Assembly: GCA_029859085.1 (NCBI GenBank)
Contig: JAOUDU010000145.1
Coordinates: forward strand, 1-6,852
From: Gammaproteobacteria bacterium
GTDB lineage: Bacteria > Pseudomonadota > Gammaproteobacteria > Pseudomonadales > Halieaceae
Direction: 5' to 3'
Length of the DNA stretch: 6,852 nucleotides
Of this stretch, positions 1-6,040 are shown in pieces. Each line of letters opens with the position of its first letter. Position 1 is the stretch's first letter. The notes beneath the pieces are model-generated. The model did not search any database and was not told where the DNA came from. It saw only the letters and a list, made by a program, of their open reading frames with translations. The position numbers and the translations under genes were made by a program.

Positions 1-22
1 TCCGGCACTCAACACATACCGG

Positions 23-50
23 TCTTCCGGGCGGTTCATTGCCCGGAAGA
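23..50 (-). terminator. Strong hairpin after the last gene, putative terminator or mRNA 3' stabiliser
   Basis: TCTTCCGGGC (23-32) and GCCCGGAAGA (41-50) form a perfect 10-bp stem with an 8-nt loop, extended outward by a G-T and a G-C pair. It begins 38 bp past the amidohydrolase stop. No T-run follows on either strand, so it is not a textbook intrinsic terminator. It may protect the 3' end of the operon mRNA, or act bidirectionally with a convergent gene outside the window. The hairpin is certain; its function is inferred. Confidence 0.5.
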
Positions 51-87
51 TCAATTGCTGTTGCCTGCCGGGGACAGCGCGCTCACT

Positions 88-1407
88 TCAGCCGGCCGCC
101 TTGGCAGCATGGTGTGCAAACATTTTCATAAGGTCGCCGGAGGTGATCCGGCGAATCTTCTCGCCATCCGCCAGGGGCTTGTCGCCACCGTATGACTGGG
201 GTGAGGTATCCACCCCGTCCGCCGCCGCTTTTGCGCGCAGGGCGCCAACCGTCAACTGTTCGCGCTTGATATGCTTGAACATGTCAAAATTGAACCAGTT
301 CATCGCGTTCAGGTGAGTGACCTTGTTGATCTGCTCGTCGCTGAGGTGAGTAATCGTTTTCCAGAGAAACTCCGGAACCTCGGGCCACAGCGTATCGGAA
401 TGGGGGTAGTCGCATTCATAGGCGACCAGGTCCTCGTTGACATATTTCAGGTTCTGGAGACCGAAGGCGTCGTCGATAAAGCAGATCATGAAATGCTTCT
501 TGAAAACGTCGCTGGGCTTCTTGCCCTGGAAGCCGGAATGGGTCCAGGCCTTGTGGCGGGCATGACTGTAATCGGCCCGCTCCATGAAGTAGGGAATCCA
601 GCCGATACCGCATTCAGACAGCGCGATCTTCATGCTGGGGTAGCGCTCCAGCGCCGAGAGATTGAGCCAGTCCGCGGCGCCGATCGCGCTCGACATCGGC
701 ATGGTGGTAATCCAGGCCTCGATCGGGGTTTCCGCCGAGGCGTGGGGAACCGGGTTACCGGCGCCGATGTGCAGGCACATGGTGATGTCGTGGTCGGTGA
801 TAGCCTGCCACATCGGCTCCCAGTACTCGTTGTGGACACTGGGAAGGCCCTGCGAGGTCGGGTTTTCATTGAGTGATACCGCCGTGCAGCCTTTCTTCGC
901 TATTCGCTTGATTTCCTCGACGGTGGCCTTCATATCCCAGGTCGGGAGAATCGCACAGGGAATAAAGCGTCCCGGGTAGGCGCCACACCACTCATCGATA
1001 TGCCAGTCGTTATACGCGCGCAGGTGAATCAGTGACAACGCCTTGTCCGGGGCCTTGTGGAAGCGCCCGCCATCGAATCCGACACAGGTGCCGAAATTCA
1101 ATGAGGCGGCAATACCGTTGGCGTTCATGTCGTCGATACGCGCATCGACGTTGTAGACCCCTTTCCGCATCTGCTCCAGGGAGGTAGGCTCCATGCCGTA
1201 CTCTTCCAGGGGTCGCCCTACCACCGCGTTCAGGCCCACCGAGGGCATGAACATTCCCTGGTAGGACCAGTAGCTCTTGCCGTTTTCATCGGTACAGAAC
1301 TTGGGCGCGGTAGCCAGGTGTTCAGGCGAAAGGTGCTTGTCAAACATATCCGGTGGTTCGGTGATATGGTCATCCACGCTGACGATCACCATGTCGTTCA
1401 TATTCAT
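88..1407 (-). CDS. Amidohydrolase-2 family (ACMSD-like TIM-barrel) metal hydrolase or decarboxylase
   Basis: A 439-residue cytosolic protein with no signal peptide or membrane segment. The N-terminus has the 'SVDDHITEPPD' signature (residues 10-20) typical of amidohydrolase-2 proteins (PF04909). Likely metal or catalytic residues are Asp12/Asp13/His14, Glu17, His213 in 'CLHIGAG', Glu265 in 'SECGIGW', and Asp333 in 'ECDYPHSD'. Known members of the superfamily hydrolyse C-N or C-C bonds or decarboxylate aromatic and cyclic acids; the substrate here cannot be read from sequence. The length is within the range for environmental members found in P450/thiolase clusters. The ATG at 1407 is chosen because a perfect AGGAGG (1413-1418) lies 5 nt upstream. 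It is the last gene of the minus-strand series, 72 bp after DUF2889. The good ribosome site suggests independent, efficient translation. The family call is secure; the reaction is unknown. Confidence 0.93.
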   Translation of the reverse strand: MNMNDMVIVSVDDHITEPPDMFDKHLSPEHLATAPKFCTDENGKSYWSYQGMFMPSVGLNAVVGRPLEEYGMEPTSLEQMRKGVYNVDARIDDMNANGIAASLNFGTCVGFDGGRFHKAPDKALSLIHLRAYNDWHIDEWCGAYPGRFIPCAILPTWDMKATVEEIKRIAKKGCTAVSLNENPTSQGLPSVHNEYWEPMWQAITDHDITMCLHIGAGNPVPHASAETPIEAWITTMPMSSAIGAADWLNLSALERYPSMKIALSECGIGWIPYFMERADYSHARHKAWTHSGFQGKKPSDVFKKHFMICFIDDAFGLQNLKYVNEDLVAYECDYPHSDTLWPEVPEFLWKTITHLSDEQINKVTHLNAMNWFNFDMFKHIKREQLTVGALRAKAAADGVDTSPQSYGGDKPLADGEKIRRITSGDLMKMFAHHAAKAAG

Positions 1408-1412
1408 GCAGT

Positions 1413-1418
1413 CCTCCT
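1413..1418 (-). promoter_or_regulatory. Perfect Shine-Dalgarno of the amidohydrolase gene
   Basis: AGGAGG on the minus strand, 5 nt before the ATG at 1407. It is the strongest ribosome binding site in the window and fixes the start, rather than the in-frame ATG two codons later. Confidence 0.8.
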
Positions 1419-1453
1419 GGGGCTATTGCCTGACATCGTTGCTAAGGTTACAA

Positions 1454-1483
1454 AGTATAGTATCGCCGGCTGGAAAACATCAC
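1454..1483 (-). promoter_or_regulatory. Possible weak internal promoter before the amidohydrolase
   Basis: The 72-bp gap after DUF2889 holds a minus-strand TATACT (1454-1459), five of six matches to the -10 consensus. The best -35 at 18-bp spacing is GTGATG (1478-1483), a poor match. Initiation would fall near 1447 and give a 5' leader of about 40 nt ending in the strong Shine-Dalgarno. A secondary promoter is possible, but the -35 is weak and AT-rich gaps often contain such boxes by chance. Confidence 0.25.
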
Positions 1484-2202
1484 AGCATTTCCCCGACGCG
1501 TTCAAGGGGTTGAATCGTACCGTCGCTGAAATCCCGTACCTCGCCGATCCGCCGCGCCCGCACTGACTGTTCCGGCTGGAAGCTGTAGCAGTTGGGCGGC
1601 ATCCGGCTGGCGTCTGATTGTTTTGCCATCGGTATGGTGCGCCCGTGCGCAATCACGCTGCCCCAGCGCAGCAGCCGTGCGGCCTCCTGACCCGGGCCGT
1701 CGAGGGACGCTATCCACTCCCGCATGTCGAGCAGGGGCATTCCCTCGAGCTCTAACGGTTCCAGGATATGGAAGTTGCTGTCCGACCACTTCAGCACCGT
1801 CAGGCCATCGCGCTGGATTTCGGCCTGGCGTTTGCCATCTACCGGGTCGGAAACAAAAATATCGTAGACCATCGGGACTGAATCCAGGGCATGGGCGGCC
1901 GCCAGCAGGGCCAGGTCATACAGGTGGGTACAGTTCGATGTCTTCTCCCCCCGGGCCGGAAATTCCGCCAGGGCGACCCCGCTGAAGGTGGTTTCGCACT
2001 GGGCCACCGCGCCGGGGCAGGTGCTCCAGGGGGCCCTGGCCAGGTCCGCCTTCACGGTACTGGCGGTAATCGCATCATGCGAAACGCTGACACTCATGCA
2101 GTGGTAGTCGTCCTCCACCTCGGTAGTCACGTGGCCCGGTAAAGGCGTAATCCGGAAGCGTCGCCTGAAGCCGGGTAAGTGTGCCGCTTGCGCGCTGCTC
2201 AC
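1480..2202 (-). CDS. DUF2889 family protein of unknown function
   Basis: A 240-residue soluble protein recognised as DUF2889 (PF11136) by its ordered signatures: 'RRRFRITP' at 13-20, an acidic 'EVEDDYH' segment at 28-34, 'PWSTCPGA' at 58-65, and 'NCTHLYDLALLAAAHA' at 90-105. A late Cys-Tyr-Ser-Phe stretch (205-208) is also present. The conserved Cys62, Cys91, His93 and Asp96 suggest a metal or catalytic site, which is inference; no biochemical function is established for the family. The start is GTG at 2202, 4 nt after the thiolase stop codon; the next in-frame ATG (Met36) would remove the first conserved block. The tight spacing implies translational coupling to the thiolase-like gene and a shared role in the pathway, perhaps with CoA-linked or cyclic intermediates. 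The family call is confident; the function is not known. Confidence 0.87.
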   Translation of the reverse strand: MSSAQAAHLPGFRRRFRITPLPGHVTTEVEDDYHCMSVSVSHDAITASTVKADLARAPWSTCPGAVAQCETTFSGVALAEFPARGEKTSNCTHLYDLALLAAAHALDSVPMVYDIFVSDPVDGKRQAEIQRDGLTVLKWSDSNFHILEPLELEGMPLLDMREWIASLDGPGQEAARLLRWGSVIAHGRTIPMAKQSDASRMPPNCYSFQPEQSVRARRIGEVRDFSDGTIQPLERVGEML

Positions 2203-2206
2203 GGCG

Positions 2207-3367
2207 TCAGTCCCGGGCCAGCAACAGGGCTGTGGCCAGGGGCCCGCCGCCGGAAGTGCAAACCGCTACACGCGGGTCCCCGGCAACCTGGCGGGCTTCA
2301 CCCTTGCCGCGCAGTTGCACCACCGCCTCGTGGGCGAAGCCGAAGCCATGCAGGCGCCCGGCGCCGATCTGGCCGCCGAAGGTATTGAGCGGCAGTTCGC
2401 CGTCCAGGGCGATGCGCTTGCCGCCCTCGATAAACCGGCCGCCCTCGCCGATGTCACAAAAGCCCAATGCCTCGAGCCAGGCTACCGCCTGGAAGCTGAA
2501 GCCGTCGTAAAGTTGGGCCGTATCAACATCAGACGGTTTGTAATCGGTGTGTTTCCACAGGTCGATGCCCGTGGGATAACAGGCCATCCATTCCGCCTGG
2601 TCCCAGCTGAGCCGGTCAACGCTACCCGCCATCGCCGCGATCCGGATCGGGGTACAGCTGACTTCATCCAGCGCGTCCCCGGCAGACACGATCAGCACCG
2701 TCGAGGCATCGGTGTAGCGATCGCAGTCGTACAGGCATAGCGGCGAGGAGATCATGCGCGCTGACAGGTACTCGTCCATGGTCAGGGGTTCCCGCACCAG
2801 GGCCCGGGGGTTCAGTGCGGCATTGGCCCTCCCCGTCAGGGCGATCTGTGCCAGTTGCTCGCGTGTAAGGCCATAGCGCTTGACGTGGCGCATCGCGTAC
2901 TGGGCGGTCCAGGTGGCGGCTGACAGGGCATTGAACGGCGCGGTCCACTGGGAGGTCCCATCCACCCGGTCGCGCCTGGGCACGGGATACTCATCGGGCC
3001 GTGCCAGCGCCGCCGCCTCGTACACGGTGCGAAAACAGATCACATGACGGGCCAGGCCGCAGCGAACCGCCGCCGCCGCGGCGACTACCGCGCCGAGCTG
3101 GGAAGTTATTTCAGCGCCACCTGCATACCAGGTGGCTTTTATCCCGAGTGCGTCCACCAGCTCGTCGGCACCCACGGGAGAAAAACCCAGCAGGCCCGGC
3201 GTACGTCCGGGATAGGTGGAAACCCCGTCGATCTGGTCGATACCCAGGTTCGCTTCGGCCAGGGCCTCGCGCACCGCGTCCAGTGTGAGCAGCAGCGGGT
3301 GCCGGGTCAGCTTCATGCCGACCTGGGATTGGCCGATTCCGGTGATGTAGGCGTCGCCATTGGTCAT
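2207..3367 (-). CDS. Thiolase-superfamily protein lacking the catalytic Cys (SCP-x/Ltp2-like, probable aldolase)
   Basis: A 386-residue thiolase-fold protein of the SCP-x / lipid-transfer group. The N-terminal 'AYITGIGQS' strand and the 'CLYDCDRYTDAS' (211-222) and 'GEGGRFIEGG' (307-316) segments are typical. Canonical thiolases carry a nucleophilic Cys in a CxS/CASG loop near residue 85-90; here the matching loop reads 'WYAGGAEITS' (80-89) with no Cys. The usual His of 'ELHDxF' is Tyr287 in 'QLYDGFS', and the GHPxGA loop is 'GRLHGFG' (337-343). These changes match the Ltp2-type retro-aldolases that cleave steroid side-chain CoA esters together with a DUF35 partner, and the DUF35 gene is immediately upstream. 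ATG 3367, 1 nt after the DUF35 stop, is preferred over an in-frame TTG at 3385 that would overlap it. The fold is certain; aldolase rather than thiolase activity is inference. Confidence 0.9.
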   Translation of the reverse strand: MTNGDAYITGIGQSQVGMKLTRHPLLLTLDAVREALAEANLGIDQIDGVSTYPGRTPGLLGFSPVGADELVDALGIKATWYAGGAEITSQLGAVVAAAAAVRCGLARHVICFRTVYEAAALARPDEYPVPRRDRVDGTSQWTAPFNALSAATWTAQYAMRHVKRYGLTREQLAQIALTGRANAALNPRALVREPLTMDEYLSARMISSPLCLYDCDRYTDASTVLIVSAGDALDEVSCTPIRIAAMAGSVDRLSWDQAEWMACYPTGIDLWKHTDYKPSDVDTAQLYDGFSFQAVAWLEALGFCDIGEGGRFIEGGKRIALDGELPLNTFGGQIGAGRLHGFGFAHEAVVQLRGKGEARQVAGDPRVAVCTSGGGPLATALLLARD

Positions 3368-3368
3368 G

Positions 3369-3773
3369 TCAGTCGATCTTTTCAAACAGCGGCAGGTAGA
3401 CGTCGTCCTGCCGCTCGAATACTACCCGCACGCGATCGCCGATATCGACGGCCTCCACCGGGCAACCCACGATATTGGTGGTGAGGTAGACACCCGGCGC
3501 ACCGTCGACGGCCACCCGCGCGATCACGAAGGGCACCTCCATCGCGGGATGCCATTTCTGGTAATTGACCGTGAAGGTATCGACCACGCCGGTACCGGCT
3601 ACCGTGCGGGGCGCGACGTTCTCCGACAGGCAATTGCGGCAGACCGGTCGGGGTGGGTGGATGAAGGCATCGCAATCGCGGCAGTGCATCAGCCGCAGTT
3701 CCTGCTCCGCCCCGCCAGTCCAGAAGGCCCGGTTGGTGTCGTCGAGGCGTGGTAACGGCCGGGGGGCAGCCAC
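3369..3773 (-). CDS. DUF35 rubredoxin-like Zn-ribbon / OB-fold protein, acyl-CoA-binding partner of the thiolase-like protein
   Basis: A 134-residue protein. An N-terminal helix with 'NRAFWTGG' (14-21) leads into a Zn-ribbon with intact CxxC pairs Cys31/Cys34 and Cys45/Cys48. A C-terminal OB-fold follows (about 55-134), with 'GTGVVDTFTVNY' opening it and 'IGDRVRVVFE' (111-120) near its end. This is the usual DUF35 architecture and length. DUF35 proteins are obligate partners of thiolase-fold enzymes, for example the DUF35 domain of ChsH2 with Ltp2, where they help bind the CoA substrate. The gene lies between the P450 and the thiolase-like gene, as expected for such a pair. The start chosen is GTG at 3773, 4 nt after the P450 stop; an upstream in-frame start at 3827 would run into P450 coding sequence and adds residues unlike the family. 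Confidence 0.92.
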   Translation of the reverse strand: MAAPRPLPRLDDTNRAFWTGGAEQELRLMHCRDCDAFIHPPRPVCRNCLSENVAPRTVAGTGVVDTFTVNYQKWHPAMEVPFVIARVAVDGAPGVYLTTNIVGCPVEAVDIGDRVRVVFERQDDVYLPLFEKID

Positions 3774-3777
3774 GGCC

Positions 3778-5034
3778 CTACTTCTCCCAGACCAGGTGCA
3801 GTTCCTCGACCCCGACCACATGGCCACCCTTGAATTTCGGCGGTCGCTCGGGATCGATCCTGAACGGGGGCAGTCGCTTGACCATCTCCTCGTAGACGAT
3901 ATTCAGCTCAACCCGGGCAAGATGGGAACCGAGGCAGCGGTGGGGGCCCGCGTTGAATGCGATATGCGGCTTGCCGTCGCGGCGCAGGTCAAATTTTTCC
4001 GGCTGGGGGAACTCCTTCGGATCCAGGTCGGCACCCGGCAGGAACAGGATCGCCCGCTCATTGCGCTTCATTTCCACGCCCTGGAACACCAGGTCCCTGT
4101 TCACCCGGCGCGGCGGCACGGTGAAGGTATAGCGTCGCAGCATCTCCTCGGTGGCCTGGGCGACCAGCGCCGGGTCTTTCCTCAATTCGTCCTGCAGGGC
4201 CGGATCCAGGGCCAGGTGACGCGCACCGTGCCCCATTCCCTGCATCACCGTATCCAGGCCGGCGATAAACAACAGCACACCATAGTTTTCCAGGTCTTCC
4301 AGGGTGGTGGGCCTGCCGTCGATCTCGACCTGCCAGAGCATGCTGATAATGTCATCCCGGGGATGCTCGCGGCGCTCCAGAACCGTGTCGCGCATCGCCG
4401 CGGCGACCTGCTGCAGCCGCGCTATCGAAGTGGCCGGGTTCGGGTCTGTTTCACTCAGGTGTTCCTTCACCAGCGCACGATACTCCGGCAGCCTCTCCAG
4501 GGGTAAACCGAGCATTTTGAGAAAAACCTGGACCGGGAGCGGCTCCGCAACATCCGCCATGAACTCGCAGCGCCCCTGGCCTACGACCTTGTCGATCAGC
4601 TCACCGGCCAGGGTGCGGATACTGCCGGACAGGGCATTGATGGTCTTCGGGGAAAACACCCGCTGCAGCGGCATCCGGTACTGGGCGTGCAACGGCGGGT
4701 CCAGGTTGATGGGATAGGCCCGCGGAATATGCGGCATGTCCGGTGGCAGTTGCGCCAGGATGGCCTCCACCTGCTCGTGGGGCATGATCTCGCTGGAAAA
4801 GGATTCGGTGTCGCGGGCCGCATCGAAGTTCGCGGCGTGGCCCTGCAGTATCCACTGCCCGCCGTTGCGCGGCGTCCAGAATATCGGGGGGGCGCTTTTA
4901 ATCATGTCCAGTATCCGCTTGTGCGGGTCGACCAGGAGGGCCGGATCGTGGAACATGTCGAAGTCGTAGACCAGCGAGTCCGGCACATGTGCGGGTTGGG
5001 ACACTGCTTCACTAAGGTTCGCTGCTTCAGTCAT
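3778..5034 (-). CDS. Cytochrome P450 monooxygenase, class I bacterial, P450cam-like
   Basis: A 418-residue soluble P450 with every core motif. The C-helix 'HAQYR' (116-120) contacts haem propionate. The I-helix is 'AGLDTV' (258-263) with the acid/Thr pair Asp261-Thr262 for oxygen activation. ExxR is Glu297-Arg300. The haem loop 'FNAGPHRCLG' (360-369) carries the Cys367 thiolate. 'AGLDTV' and the length recall P450cam (CYP101, 'GGLDTV'), suggesting hydroxylation of a hydrophobic ring or terpenoid-like compound; the CYP family cannot be assigned by eye. The start is ATG 5034 with GGA 7 nt upstream. Electrons probably come from the ferredoxin two genes upstream, but no ferredoxin reductase is present. 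The stop codon is followed 4 nt later by the DUF35 GTG, so the two are likely translationally coupled. The substrate is unknown; the neighbours suggest a steroid-, terpenoid- or alicyclic-type molecule. Confidence 0.96.
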   Translation of the reverse strand: MTEAANLSEAVSQPAHVPDSLVYDFDMFHDPALLVDPHKRILDMIKSAPPIFWTPRNGGQWILQGHAANFDAARDTESFSSEIMPHEQVEAILAQLPPDMPHIPRAYPINLDPPLHAQYRMPLQRVFSPKTINALSGSIRTLAGELIDKVVGQGRCEFMADVAEPLPVQVFLKMLGLPLERLPEYRALVKEHLSETDPNPATSIARLQQVAAAMRDTVLERREHPRDDIISMLWQVEIDGRPTTLEDLENYGVLLFIAGLDTVMQGMGHGARHLALDPALQDELRKDPALVAQATEEMLRRYTFTVPPRRVNRDLVFQGVEMKRNERAILFLPGADLDPKEFPQPEKFDLRRDGKPHIAFNAGPHRCLGSHLARVELNIVYEEMVKRLPPFRIDPERPPKFKGGHVVGVEELHLVWEK

Positions 5035-5121
5035 ACGGGATTCCAGGAAACTAGATTAAAGGTTTTATCGCCCGGGTACGGCAAAGCGGGCGGTTGCAGT
5101 CAAACGTTTACAGCCGCGCGC
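5035..5121 (-). other. SDR-P450 intergenic gap
   Basis: This 87-bp spacer contains the 8-bp palindrome AAACGTTT (5102-5109), flanked on the plus strand as GTCAAACG, a half-match to the TTCAAACG core of the repeats at 5954-5994 (minus strand). A 5-bp GCCCG/CGGGC inverted repeat with a 12-nt loop is also present, but no T-tract follows it, so no convincing terminator is seen. No good -35/-10 pair was found. Read-through from SDR to P450 is assumed. Confidence 0.35.
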
Positions 5122-5934
5122 TCAGGCTGCCGGCATCAGGGCCGACAGGTCGACCTGGCCCGTTGCCACGCCACCGAGGAAGCCGCCGTCCACCGGCAGG
5201 GCGACGCCATTGGTATAGGTGGCCGCGTCACTGTTGAGGAATACCAGCGGTCCAGCCTGCTCTTCCGGTGTCGAGCGCCGGTCGATCGGCTGGATGAACG
5301 TGTTCAATACGGAGGCCTGGGTGCGGGATTCGAAATGGTTCATCATCGGGGTCTGGGTCGGCCCGGGCAGGGTGCAATTGATACGGATGCCACGCTTGAT
5401 CAGCTGCGCCGAGGCCATCATCGTCCACACGATGATAGCTTCCTTGGACAGGGTATAGCCTTCATTCACAGTTTCGAGGTTGTCCTCGCACCACTGCATG
5501 GTGTCCTCATAGGATTTTTTCTGCACCAGCTCCATCAGGACCGGCATTTTCCTGCTCCAACCCATGCCCGCGGTTGAGGAGATACTGGCGATAGCGCCGC
5601 CCTCGGACATCAGGGGCAGCACCTGCTCGGTGACACGGCGGGTACCCGCGTAGTTGACTTTCATTACGTCCAGCGGTGGCGAGGTCTGCGGCAGGCCGGC
5701 GCAGTTGAACAGGGCATCGACCCTGCCACCGATGCCGGCTACCGCCGCATCTATCGCCGCGGGGTCGCGCAGATCCACCTGGGTGAAAGACGCCAGCTCA
5801 AGAGCGGTTGGTTTGTAATCGAGGCCATGCACTTCGGCACCCAGTCCCAGCAGCAGCCTGGCGGTCGCCTCCCCCATGCCGGAGAAACAGCCGCTGACGA
5901 TGACTCGCTTGCTCTTGTAACCCAGGAAATCCAT
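5122..5934 (-). CDS. Short-chain dehydrogenase/reductase, 3-alpha-hydroxysteroid dehydrogenase-like, NAD-preferring
   Basis: A 270-residue classical SDR. The Rossmann glycine motif is 'SGCFSGMG' (14-21), with Ser for the usual Thr. Asp39 at the end of the second strand predicts NAD(H) over NADP(H). Asp54 sits in the 'VDLRD' turn, 'NCAG' (77-80) replaces NNAG, and the catalytic set is Ser119 or Ser120 in 'SISST', Tyr160 and Lys164 ('YTLSK'). A helical insertion at about 130-158 precedes the catalytic Tyr. This insertion, the 'SGC' glycine motif and 'CAGLPQT' resemble the 3-alpha-HSD/carbonyl reductase of Comamonas. It probably oxidises a hydroxyl, possibly one made by the P450. The start is ATG 5934, preceded by a G-rich but weak ribosome site (GGGTGGTGGT) just downstream of 16-bp tandem repeats. 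It is 87 bp before the P450. The family is certain; a steroid substrate is inference. Confidence 0.94.
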   Translation of the reverse strand: MDFLGYKSKRVIVSGCFSGMGEATARLLLGLGAEVHGLDYKPTALELASFTQVDLRDPAAIDAAVAGIGGRVDALFNCAGLPQTSPPLDVMKVNYAGTRRVTEQVLPLMSEGGAIASISSTAGMGWSRKMPVLMELVQKKSYEDTMQWCEDNLETVNEGYTLSKEAIIVWTMMASAQLIKRGIRINCTLPGPTQTPMMNHFESRTQASVLNTFIQPIDRRSTPEEQAGPLVFLNSDAATYTNGVALPVDGGFLGGVATGQVDLSALMPAA

Positions 5935-5953
5935 ACCACCACCCTACTCTTGT

Positions 5954-5994
5954 TACTGACCGTTTGAACTACTGACCGTTTGAATTATTGACTG
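5954..5994. repeat. 16-bp tandem direct repeats upstream of the SDR gene
   Basis: TACTGACCGTTTGAA occurs perfectly at 5954-5968 and 5970-5984, a period of 16 bp, with the 16th base varying. A third, degraded start (TATTGACTG, 5986-5994, 7 of 9 matches) continues the same period. The array ends 20 bp before the SDR ATG. The unit is not palindromic. TACTGACCG resembles the half-sites of some TetR-family operators, so iterated protein binding is possible; replication slippage without function is the alternative. The repeats themselves are certain; a role is not. Confidence 0.6.
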
Positions 5995-6040
5995 CCCGAG
6001 CCGCCAGGAGTTCGAACCGCCCTGCCCGACCGGACCCGGG

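Noticed and set aside
271..876. 201-codon plus-strand open frame
   Set aside because: It lies fully antisense to the amidohydrolase, has no recognisable domain, and is what high GC at third codon positions produces opposite a real gene.
3565..4506. 313-codon plus-strand open frame
   Set aside because: Antisense to the P450 and DUF35 genes, whose motifs are complete; its protein is rich in His, Arg and Gln with no family signature.
5050..5088. Possible terminator between SDR and P450 (GCCCG/CGGGC inverted repeat)
   Set aside because: The stem is only 5 bp with a 12-nt loop and no T-tract follows on the minus strand.
4687..5577. 296-codon plus-strand open frame
   Set aside because: It crosses the P450 start, the intergenic gap and the SDR on the opposite strand, and shows no domain; both genes beneath it are intact.
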